Positions 1-11,035 of a stretch of 64,000 nt of DNA are shown here, in pieces; position 1 is the first letter of the stretch, and every line of letters starts with the position of its first letter. A model generated the notes under the pieces. That model searched no databases and was not told the DNA's origin. It worked only from the letters and a program-made list of their open reading frames with translations. Both the position numbers and the translations under genes were made by a program. The DNA comes from Fremontodendron californicum (taxonomy: Eukaryota; Streptophyta; Magnoliopsida; Malvales; Malvaceae), in NCBI GenBank assembly GCA_030761205.1, contig JAULJL010000048.1:7431501-7495500 (forward strand). The letters run 5' to 3'.

Positions 1-3000
1 GCAGCAAGATTCACGATACAGGACTTAAGTAAGAAGACTTATTGATCAGAAAAATACAGAACCAGTATGATACTCAATGGTGGTGGCTTAACCTTATGAT
101 CTTAGAACTTACAAAAGAATTAGAAAAGAATGACAAAGACAAAGATATGGCTTCAGTTATGACCATTAAGTTGCATTATAAATATTTTTGGGTTCGCCCA
201 ATGAAAAAAAATAAGAATAAAGTTTTTTTGAAAAATTCTAACCTGTCCTTTGCCATGTCTTCTCAAAATACAAGCTTATTCAAACCATTTGAGCCACATT
301 TTTTTCCAAGACATTATCAACAATTCCTCCACGATACAAACTTCAAAATCCCTAATTCTCATGAGCCCCATATTTATTTGACTGCATTTCACACATCTTT
401 AGGTTTTTAGATGGCAAAAATTAGCAACATCAGTCACCATTCTTGGTTTCATAAGCATTATGCTTATCTCACCAACTATAGCCTATAGGCAATCATTACC
501 TTACCATTTTTTATTTGTCCAAGTGGTTTAATCTCTTTTAAAATGATGAACTATAGACCAAACTCTATCTCATCCCTTATCTGTAGTGGCACCTCCTAGG
601 TCAAAGAATATCAAACAGCAAATGAGGGTAAGGCGTGGTACTCACTGATAAAGCCGTGTCATCTGATCTTCATTCAAGTTCTTGAACCGTAATGCCAAAA
701 GTGCATAAGCACGGTGACTTAACTGAAAAACATGAGGAAGTCAACTGGAATTTAGAAGAGCTTCTGGTGGGGTATAATCATATATTAGAGAGGTAGAGGG
801 TAAGAAGGATGTTCATACTTCAATCTGCTGCTTTTTGATTCATGAAACCAACTGGAATTTAGAAGAGCTTCTGGTGGGGTATAATCATAAGTTTGTTCAT
901 AGCTGAAACAAGTATGTAATGAATGAAAAATAATGAGGAAGTCTAGGGACAAAGGAAGAATAAGCAAGATTAACCCATCTCTATAATTTGCTTCAATGTT
1001 GATTTCTCAAGATAATATGGGATTATGATTCTTACCAAACTGCAATACCGAAAAAAATATTTATGCATAATGCTATAATTCCCTATTTTCGTAAATTTTA
1101 ATGTAAAATGGAATATTGGATGTGGTGCTATTCAAGAACTAATGAAAAGAAGACAACTGTTCTTTAAGGAACATACCTAACAAATTTAATCAGTAATCTA
1201 CACATAGTAGTTACTCAAAAGTACATCAAAGTCAAACAGAGGTTAAGTGGTCTTCTGCTTTTGTCTTTCTCTAAGTTGATTTCTCTGCTCCTCTTCACGT
1301 TGATGGATAATCAAGATCCTACAGAAAGAATATTGAGAGCCAATCCAGAACTGGGTTGCTCATACTTATAGTCTGAGACCTATTTTGCTAGATATACTAA
1401 TACTGTAAACTAGTTGAGGCCAAGAAAGTTTTTTATTTGAAAACTTCGAAGTCTTATTGAACACTAAGGATGATGACAGGTTGGTTTCATGGATGTCCAC
1501 AGCTTTATATTTGGTGATTTTAAATTCATCCATATGGCTGTTAGGTGCACTTAACATAACTGACTCCAATTAATATCATCACCCAAGGGTACATAGATAC
1601 ATCAAACTAGTTCTAATGCCCAAGTTCAGTGCCAAACTAGTGACAGGCAAAGTAAAAGCGCAAATTAGAACTCGTGTCTAAAGCAAGAAGAAAAAAATGG
1701 AATATCTTAGGGAACTAAAGAACATGCCCAAACTATTTCTAAGCCTTCTATTGTTGTCTTGAAGCAACATAACGTGTAGTTGTTAATCAAAATCATCAAC
1801 TACAACCAATGTTACAGAGAGATGTAATAAATAGAGTTCATAAGAGAAACATCTTACCTTGATGGACCACTTGATCCATATAGATGCTTAATTGTGAACT
1901 CATCAACAGCACTACCAAAGTCAATAATACGCCTATATACAAAGAAAAATACAGAAAAGTAAACATCTGGTGCAAAAGGAAAATTTTTTACTCCATATTA
2001 AAAGTGTACAAATTTGAATGAATAGAAGATTTTGAGGTTTTGTTCGTTTGTAGAGAAAGTCAATTATAGGCTAGAACAGTCAGCAATAAAGTATTGGTGT
2101 TATGACAGTTAATTCATCGTATTAAGACATAAAAGATAATAGAGAGATTATAAGAAAAGTTGTACATGTTGACTTGCTGGTTATCTCCACTTCTTTGCTT
2201 TAAGCATCTGTGGTTTGCATGATCCTCAAAGCACAAGATCATATTATCTTCTAAAAGGAAAAGAACTATAAGTACTCTACACAATGCACATTGATAAGAA
2301 ATCAACTTGTATTAAAAGGAAGTACACTAGATTACAACATCTTAACTTTGAAACGGTACACTGCAAATAGAAAAGATGACCAAGCCAATATCTGGCTGCA
2401 GGTACAATTTGAAATCAAATGAACCTTAATATGATTACAATACAACTGCAAATTCTTTAAGGTGCCAATAAGTGACTGAAATTGTCCTGCTTATCTAAAA
2501 GCTAATTATTCATTACCTATTTTGGAAGTATAAGAGAATCCACGTAGACATTTCATGATCCATCTTACTTGGACAAGTGAGTAATTTTTTTTATCACTGT
2601 ATAAATGTCTTATTTAGATCTTAGAAAGTAACAAGAAAAGCCTTTTTCTTACCAGGTTTAATGTCCTTGTGGGTTATGTCAAGGTCATGACAAGACTTGA
2701 GTGCTATCAACTGAAAAATAAAAGGAAAGACAAGCATGCGAGTATTAATTTATTATTGAGAATGAAAATTTTTTAAAAAGAAAAGTAATCAGAAAAGCAC
2801 GCTCTTTTGGAACTAATGCCAACATATACTGTAGAAATGGGAAATGTTATAGAAAACTAGTCATTTACTTTTTCAGATATCCCCATGAAAGCCATTATTC
2901 GATAAATTCAAATAAACTAAAAGTCAGCCTACAAGCTTATTGCGATCCTATGGTTTAGTGCACTTTTGCATTATCCTCTTCCCTCGCAAATGTTTCAAGA

Positions 3001-6000
3001 TTGTCGAATCATAATTCTGAAATGGAGAGAATATTTGAAAGCAAGGAAGACAACTTACATAAGCATGTTATAGAAATGTTTTTTGTTTTCAAGTCGATCA
3101 ACATTTCTTAGTTATCAAACTACTGCAGGTTTTTCATCCTTTCTTTTCTTTGATTTTTTTTTCTTTGAATGCAGGAAAATTCGAATCAAAGACCTGTCAC
3201 AATCTAACCCTGACTTCAATTTATCACTATTCATCCTTCCAAGTTATTAAACTTATGCTCTTTCTCTCAGCAACAAAAGCTCAATAGTTACATCCTATAC
3301 ACTAAAAAAAATCACAATTCAACAACTTAAACTTCTTATCGGTCCATAGCAGCATTCATTGTTAGCTTGAAATCAGATTTTACTAGTAACATATAAAACC
3401 AAACGAACTTAGCACTTGAATATATTTGGAGTGCAATAAAGTGGTGATATGAACAATACTTTGCTATGATGCTAACGTACCAGTTGCAATATGATTTGCT
3501 TCATTTCTTCTCCCCCTTCTGCAGTTGTCTTTAACCACTTCCAGTAGGAAGATGGCTCTAGTATCTTGACAGTATTAACATCTTGATGGCCTCCAGTAGA
3601 AGGGTCCTCTATCACTGTTGTATACAAAATCTTTGAAAAGGATATTCCTTCATGTCGAAATACCAACCATATTCTCTGTTCTCCACAGTCAAGGCTTTCT
3701 ACATAGCGCGCTACATGCTTGTTGCCTTTCTTGTTATGAAGTGAGGCATTTAAGAGAACTTCCCCAAAGTACCTTTCTCTTAATCCACTAAGGTAAACAG
3801 CGTGTCCTTTCTCAACCTATTTAATCAAGAATTATAATCCCATTTAAAGTTCTTATTAAATATCTAATGCACCAAAAGGACTACATATTTTAATGAAACT
3901 AAAAATAAACATTTTAACTATATAAAATACATTAAACCAAAGTTGAGTTTGAACGTAGTTCTTTTAATATTTGAGAGGCCTAGCCACCAATTGCCAAAAA
4001 GTTTTAGGTAGGACGCTTAACAAGAGCAGAACAGAATTATGGGTTTAAAGTGTGATTTTTGCATGATAGAGCTTCAACTCTTACAATAGTGAGATTTTGT
4101 AGAACACCTTAAATAGCAGACAAGCTTTTCAAAGCAATAAACTTGTGTAAGAATAGTGAGGAAGAAATATATAAATAAAACACAAATAGATAAAGATACT
4201 GCCCTAGCAAAGTAGTTAGGAATCTGTTACGTACTTCTGAGTCAATTAATGTAAATAAAAAAGTTACTTATATACTTCAATACTTGCATGCTTAAATACA
4301 TAGTATTTGCATATAGAAAGAAGTGTATATGGACCAAATGACCACTTTGTTAATCTCATAAATCTTATATTATTTTGATCACTTACCATTATGCGTTTTA
4401 TAACGAAATAATCACCAATGTCAGAACTTGAGTGGCATTCATGGTTGAATAAGGAAGATTGTGAATGAATACTTTGAGTGTCCAGGCAGAATCTTCTTCG
4501 CAAAGTCTCTTTCTTATCATGAATTAAATCAAGAGAATGTTCCTCTTGGGTACAAGACAACCAAGCTTCACCAAAACCTCCCTTGCCCAATCTTTTCTTG
4601 ATTACGTACCTAACAGCCAAAGAATTGAATGCTAACAAATGTTAATGAGATTTAAAATTCTTATCACAAGGAAGACATGGCACTTTTTCCCGAACCTGAA
4701 TGTAAATTAGTTATTTGAAAAGTTGCACATAAGAATTGCAAGTATTTCCTTGACAAGATGCATATATATGAAATGTCCAAGGTATGGCTAGCAGGAAATT
4801 AAGTACTTATTTGACTTTTAGATTAGCAAAAAACCTAGAAAAAGAAAATCATATCTCATAGTTTGAAGTGCTAATGTCAGCTACTTGTCACGCTTCTTTC
4901 AGATATAGAAAGAATTATGAATAGAAGTAAAAACGGGACGAATGAAATTGTTAAGCATCAAACCAATTCAATATAAGTGGAGAAGCCCATATAAAACCAT
5001 GCAAACTAGAGATTTAACCGAATGTGGGATAACACCACTTAATACTCCCCTTGTTTGGTTGCCCAATACTAAGAATTGAAACAAAAGGGCCCAAGAGCTG
5101 GACAAACACATAAGGGCAACAAACAACAAGAATAACAAGCAACGTATAACTTGGACTCTGATCCCATGTTAAGCAACCAACCTAAAATCACTTAATAGAC
5201 ATAGAAACATGACTTTACATTTTTATACAGCTTTTAGTTAGTTCCCTAGAGATACCATGCTTCCATTAAAGTATGTGTGTGTACGTGTAAGTGCATACAT
5301 GGTAACTCTAAGGACCTTAGCCTGCCATCATGATTTAGCCAGCTGAAAGATAAATAACAAGCATAATTGGTCACCTGTAACTAGATATTTTCCCAATAAA
5401 AGGAATAACTCCACTCGTATATTAACCAAAACAAAATTTTTTAGCCTATTATTCTCAAACTTATGATAATAACACAATGGCAGAACAAGACAAACTGTCG
5501 ATTCCACTTGTATATCAAAAATCAGATCTAACGTCAACAAATTCTGCTTCAAACGAGTGTGTATCCTTATTTTTCAATGTCAAACAATACAAATGGTAAT
5601 TTTAAGAAGAAAAGAACTTACCAGTAAGCGACCACCCAAAACAAAGTTAACAAACCACCAAAATGATAATATAGGGTTACAATCATTTTTGGCTTTTCAT
5701 AGATGGTGTAAATGTTAAGTGTTTCTGAACTACTATTTGAATAGATTTAACCTTCAATCAAACCCCCGGGACCCTATTAGAATAATCAACTAATCTCTCC
5801 TTATTTCGTTAATACTTAAGACCTAAAATGACAGTTTTTTAAGAAAAAACCTTCATGATCAGGATTGTAGGCTGTTACAGTACAGCCATTTTTTCTTTAT
5901 TTCCTTATAGATGAATGTAAAACCTTATAAATAATGATCAGGACTTCTATGAATTGTATAACCAGGACCAATATCAACAAATGTGAGGTTTAAGGATGGT

Positions 6001-7772
6001 TCACTAATGGAAAAATTAGTATGCTTGGCCAAATTGGTGCATCACAGGCCAAGTCAATACATAAATATTAAAAGGAAGCGATGCATGAATGGAGGAATCT
6101 CCATTACCTGGAAATAGGTGGAATATGGGCAGAGGAGTTGAGAATCTTAAAATCAGTATCAACAGGAGAAAGAAGGAGAGGAGGATGAAGAAGCATGTCA
6201 ACAGCATGAAGAATCATGCATTTTCCCTTATCTTTGCCATGCATTTCAAAGTGAAAGCACATGTTTCCATAGTCATAGATAACCAAAGGTTTATCTGAAA
6301 GGAATTGATAAATTATACAGTTCCCAAGGTAATAAAAAAATCTTCATATTGTTCATGTGAAGTACAAATATGAAAATCCAACGTACAAGATTTTGAAAAA
6401 TTAATAGTAATGGAATGATAATGGTGATTTACTAACTTCTCTTGTGAGAGAGAGGCATATCATCTTCTTTGTCTATAGGGTCAACCTTCTTCATCTAGAA
6501 AAAATATGGAAATAAAAAAAAAAATCTAATTACTTCCGAATATGCTTGGGCAAATTAAAAGAGATACATGCTTACATGAATTAAACTAGCCAAAATCCAC
6601 ACATGCATACTTCTACATTACCATTATTTTTTTTTTATATAAATGGATTTTCTAACATACTTCTATAGATTTCTCACAGTTTAATTTACAGTGCCTACCA
6701 CCGTATACCTCATCATGAAAACAGAAGCAATTTCTTGTGTATAACTGGAAGTCAGAAACTAGCATAAATTCTTGTCCATTTTCAAATCCATTACATGTTC
6801 CTTAAAAAGAAATACTTCTATAAAACAAAGTAATGAATGGATGATGAAAAACATATTTAAGAAAAGAAACAAATAGCTAGAAGATGCCAATTTTTTTTTC
6901 TTTCTGTCAAACACCTTTGGTTAAAACAAATAGGTAGAAGATGCATAAGAATTAGCAGGCAAACTGAGGTTTAAGCAAGTAAAGTCACCAAAACAGTAGG
7001 GTTGTACCAGAGAGACAAATGCCCCTATTGCAGCCTCCATTTGTATGACAGGAGAGGTAGTAATGCCAGCTGATCAAAGCAGCCAAAGAAACAGAGTAGA
7101 ATACCAGTTAGAGCAGTTAAGAGTGTAGAACAAAATAAAAATATGAAAACGAAAAATCAAGCTTTTCACATATTAATTGTTGTGGCAGCAAATAAGTAGC
7201 AATGCTTTAAAATTTAAATCTCAGTAGGCTAATATTTGCTCCAAATTATTAAAATAGTCCATATTCGAACCAGGACACTTCGATTTAAAGTCATATTCGA
7301 ATCGAGACGTAAAAGCTAGAAATCATTTACATTCATCGGCCGCCAAAAATGAAGGTCTCCAAGGATGTTCACATCATGATTTAAAGTCAATTTTGTCTGA
7401 ATATAAAGCTCTTAACCTAATTATTAGTAAACAAATTCTCACCATTGTTATTCTTAGAGATAAATGATTCTAAAAGACCAGAACAAACGAGTTATGCGTA
7501 GGTTTACAGCCTTAATTATTTGGAGAACAAAAGCGATATCAAGGATGTTTTAGAAGAAACAAGCCTTGAACCGAAATCTGAAACTTGGCATCGTCGTCCG
7601 ATCGCCATTGCGAGGAAATAAGCTTGGATGATCCAGCGTTGAAACTGCCACCAGAGCACTCTGGAGATTCCATGAGAACAGCAATCTCGGCGTCGCCACC
7701 TTCGGATGAGGTTTCGCCGACTACCACCGTCGTCAACACTACACATAATAGCAGAATCCAAATTTTCTTCAT
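1..7772 (-). pseudogene. Kinase A: signal peptide/TM/kinase gene, broken copy, 3' end off window
   Basis: This is the copy A kinase gene; its last four exons lie before base 1. Exons read on the minus strand: first exon from the ATG at 7772 (end unresolved), then 7008-7069, 6437-6494, 6108-6294, 5622-5729 (membrane helix), 4387-4609 (glycine loop GKGGFGEAW, lysine in FVIKRIM), 3481-3816, 2653-2710 (catalytic loop), 2166-2250, 1858-1932 (DFG in IIDFGSA) and 819-902 (PPE). All phases join. The next exon keeps only 646-738: its 5' part, encoding the DMWSVG helix, is deleted and replaced by a 41-base copy of part of exon 819-902. The catalytic loop reads THKDIKP, where copy B has THRDIKP. The catalytic Asp remains, but loss of the DxW helix and of that exon's acceptor makes a working kinase very unlikely. 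I infer a recent pseudogene. Confidence 0.8.
739..779. other. Templated 41-bp filler at a 215-bp deletion
   Basis: Copies B and C carry a continuous sequence here (B 31632-31846 is what A lacks). In A, bases 742-782 repeat 849-889, an internal part of the adjacent exon, in the same orientation. The right edge shares the bases ATA with the retained flank. Confidence 0.85.
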
Positions 7773-7863
7773 TGGAAATGGAATGGTTTCTCTCTTTAAG
7801 TCTTTTCAAATTTCAAAAAGAATTTCAAACTTCTCTCTCGGTGAACTCCCTCCTTTTTCTAAA

Positions 7864-7871
7864 CTTATATA
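7864..7871 (-). promoter_or_regulatory. TATA box of kinase A
   Basis: TATATAAG on the minus strand lies 92 bp before the ATG at 7772, followed by a GA/CT-rich leader. This is the usual plant core-promoter spacing for a short 5' leader. Confidence 0.6.
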
Positions 7872-7929
7872 CCATCCTAGGCGCCCTTTTTGCTTTTCGT
7901 TTTTTTTTTTTTAATACTATTTTTAAATG

Positions 7930-8351
7930 AAAAATATATATATTTTGGTAATTTATACTTAAAAATAAGAGATTATGATCAAATGTTTTATTATCTTATT
8001 GTTCATTGAATTTTGTCAATATAATTCAATTTTATTAATTCTTATGATTATAAAAATAACAAAATTAAAATATTAATTAAGAAAAAAATTATATTAATGC
8101 AAGAGCAAACTTATATAAGCAATTGGAAAATAATTAAAAAGACTAATCGATATCCAAAATTGACTTTAATCCTTAACTTATTCAAGCAATTGGAAACAAT
8201 AAATTATTTTATAAAATTAATAATTGAAATTTACATTAATTAATTATTAGAACGATTCAATACAGACCGAACATGTCGGACAAATCTAGTTACTTTTTTA
8301 TTTTATTTCTTGAAGAGTAAATGATTTGTGTATAGATAGTAATAATTCTAC
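7930..8351. other. AT-rich intergenic DNA upstream of kinase A
   Basis: I see no gene. The counterpart in block B is 38991-39412. Confidence 0.6.
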
Positions 8352-8359
8352 AATAGAAT

Positions 8360-8836
8360 TAGGTATAAACGAGTCAAGTATACTTTCAAGCTATTTGGAT
8401 TTGATTCGAAAAAAAACTCAAATTTAGTTTGATCATTGTTGAGCCGAGCTCGAGTAACTCAAATTATTGAGCGAGTCGAGTTCGAGTATCTTAATGTCCG
8501 ACTCAAGTAGTTCATGAGTCTAATCGAGTTTTTTTTTCAATATATATTTTATTATTTTTAATTAGTGTTGAAAAAATCTCAATTCGAGCTCGATCTCGAT
8601 CTCGAGAAAAAAATAATAGAGTTTAAAGTTGAGCATGAAAATCGAGTTTATTTTTATTAGATAAACAAGCCTAATAGAGCGAGCTTGAGTAGTTTGATTT
8701 TTCTATCGAATTGAGCTCGAGCTTTAAAAATAAAATTCGATCGAGTTTGAGCCGAGTTTCAAGCCATGAGTTTCGAGTCAAGCACGAACTCGAGCTTCTT
8801 ATTACTTGGACTTGGCTCGACTCGATTACACCCCTA
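8360..8836. mobile_element. GAGCTCGAG-rich non-autonomous element, hAT-like (copy A)
   Basis: The left end TAGGTATAAACGAGTC pairs with the right end GACTCGATTACACCCCTA. Imperfect 8-bp flanks AATAGAAT and ACTAAAAT resemble a target duplication. The interior has many GAGCTCGAG and CGAGTT repeats and no coding capacity. Confidence 0.6.
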
Positions 8837-8839
8837 ACT

Positions 8840-10195
8840 AAAATGTGTGCATTATTACTTTCGCGAGTTATTTTTTATTTTATTTTTTATTTTAATATAT
8901 GAAATTAAGTGATCAAATATATATTTTATTAATATATAGGGTTAAATGATAAATTAATCTGCTACCGTATTATATGTGACCATTAAAATTTGTCATTGTA
9001 TTTTGATTCGATTGAAATTTATCATTATATCATTATATTTTTATTTTGATAATTTTGGATTACACCTAACCAAATGGAATATTTTGTAAGTATATTTTTA
9101 AATCAAATTTAAACAAAATAAAAAATATAATATGAATATCCAACATATAACAATGTACTCTTGATGTGTCACATTAAAAAAATATATATTTGTTTTAATG
9201 AAATATAAAAATAAATTATTTTCAAGTATTAAATTTAAAATATTTTTCAATAATTCTAATTTATCAAGTAGAAATAATAAGGGAAAAATAGAAAATAAAA
9301 AAAGAGAGAGAAATTAAATAAAAAGAAAATAGAGAGAGAAAACAATTGGGAGAGAATTAAGATTTTTCTACCACCGAAGTGATTACACAAAAATATAATT
9401 TACACAGTAATCGTTTATTGTCCACAAAATATAACCTGAAGTATTATTTCAATAACAAAATATTTTATTTTACTTTCTATCCTAATTCTTTCTCAATTAC
9501 TTTCGCTCTCAATTTATTCTAATTTAATTTCTCTCTTTTTCTATTTTTTTTACCATACTTTTTTCACTTGATAAACTAGATTAGTTTTTCTTTGGGAAAA
9601 TATGAAAAACATCCAATCCATTTGATGATAATTGCTCAATAGTCTAATAGACAAAAGTAATATAAAAAAGAGAAATTAAAAATTTATTAGGAAGGAAATT
9701 GCAAAAACTTAAATACCCTTAATAACATCATTTTTTTCTTTTTCTTATTATTTATCTCCTTTTTTTTTTTTACAAATTTTTTTGATAAATAAATCTTTCC
9801 CAAATTTATTGGCAAATTTTTTTTTTTTAATATACCGATTAAAAGAATCCTTAAAATAAAAATGGTAAACTAGTCAAAGACAAAGAGAATTTTGTTTCTT
9901 TCATTAAGGATAATTAAGCCTTTCTCATTTTCTTATTAAGAATTCTAAAATTTTAGATTTCCTTTCTACAAATTATTTTTACATATTAGACCATTGAACA
10001 ATAATCCTTCTTTACAAGGCATGTTTTTCAAATTTACCTTTTTTTTTTGGTAAAAAAAATTTAATATTTAAGAAATATTTATTTTAATATAAATTTCACA
10101 AGAAAAAGCAAATAATATTTTTTAAAGTAGCACATCAATCATCATGGATACATTTTTACATGTTGAATATCCATAGTATATTTTTTTATTATTCA
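8840..10195. other. AT-rich intergenic DNA, no gene seen
   Basis: Low-complexity A and T runs with GAGAGAAA tracts around 9300-9350 and TCTCTTTT tracts around 9480-9540 that are roughly inverted to each other. This suggests an old inverted-repeat element. It is duplicated at 39905-41265. Confidence 0.5.
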
Positions 10196-10198
10196 AAA

Positions 10199-10339
10199 TT
10201 AATTTTAAATATATTAATAGAATATTGAACGCAATATTCTATTTTCAGTAAGTATGGTTCAAAAATTATTACCCTTACATTAATTTTAAATATATTAATA
10301 GAGTATTGAACGCAATATTCTATTTTCAGTAAGTATGGT
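10199..10339. repeat. 60-bp direct repeat
   Basis: Bases 10199-10258 are repeated at 10280-10339 with one difference (AGAATATTG against AGAGTATTG), separated by 21 bp. The pair recurs near 41269-41409 in block B. It borders the TATACCGACGG cluster. Confidence 0.8.
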
Positions 10340-10346
10340 CCTAAAA

Positions 10347-10835
10347 TCCTATACCGAAGGTCAAAATGACTATTCCGACAAAAAATTAAGCGACGGTAAA
10401 ACCCTCGTCGGTATAGACCTATACCGACGAAAAAGGTGACCGTCGGAATAGGATGTATAACCTATACCGACAATTTTAGGCGTCACTAATGTTACTACCG
10501 TCGGTATAGCCTTTGTTGGGTAGCCCTTTTTGCTTTTACCTATACCGACGGATTTTGTATCCGTCTGTATAGATACCGCATCTATACCGACGGCTTTTGT
10601 ATCAGTAGATATAAATACCGTATCTATACCGACGACTTTTGTATCCGTCGGTGTAGATACCATAGATATACATATACCGACGGTTTTTTTTTGCGTCTGT
10701 CGGTATAGATTAAAATGTAAAATATACAATTAACCTATAGCGACAGTTTGTCGTAAATTTACTGACGGTTTACTCTGTCAGTATACTATACATTTTTTGT
10801 TGTTATATGAACTGTCAGTATAGAGGTCAAAGCGT
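10347..10835. repeat. Cluster of TATACCGACGG motifs in both orientations (copy A)
   Basis: At least ten copies of CTATACCGACGG or its complement CCGTCGGTATAG occur within 490 bp, spaced about 30-60 bp and often paired as inverted repeats. Such dense motifs resemble the subterminal repeats of CACTA-type DNA transposons, but I find no CACTA terminus. It is probably a fragment or small non-autonomous element. Confidence 0.6.
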
Positions 10836-11035
10836 CTGTAAAAATAAAATTTTATCATATTTTCAATTACTAATATTGATATATTTATAATTTAATCCAA
10901 GATATTTCATATAAAAAAAAAACCATTATAAGAAAGTAGAAAATAGTTCATAATATTAAAAATAAAATTATAAATAAATTGTCTTAATTATATAACTTTT
11001 ACAAGCTAAATAAAAGTCGTAAGCTAAAGTCATAA

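Larger units (their letters stand above)
1..11035. repeat. Duplicate block A (kinase gene and its 5' region)
   Basis: Colinear and nearly identical with 30894-42106. Differences are scattered substitutions, small indels and the 215-bp replacement near 739. Homology stops at 11035/11036, where a LINE tail begins. Confidence 0.9.

Noticed and set aside
42..410. 122-codon plus-strand open frame repeated identically at 30935 and 62043
   Set aside because: It lies antisense within an intron of the kinase gene; conservation reflects the recent duplication, not coding constraint.
785..967. Stand-alone 60-residue minus-strand frame
   Set aside because: It is the PPE-containing exon (819-902) plus intron read-through, already counted in the kinase gene.
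5150..5180. TTAACATGGGATCAGAGTCC on the minus strand, like an LTR primer-binding region
   Set aside because: No paired LTR, polypurine tract or retroelement protein nearby; kept only as a possible old solo-LTR edge in an intron.
10370..10729. Open frame of 119 codons with repeated PTDTK and VGID phrases
   Set aside because: It is the translation of the TATACCGACGG repeat cluster; the complementary strand is open too. No gene.
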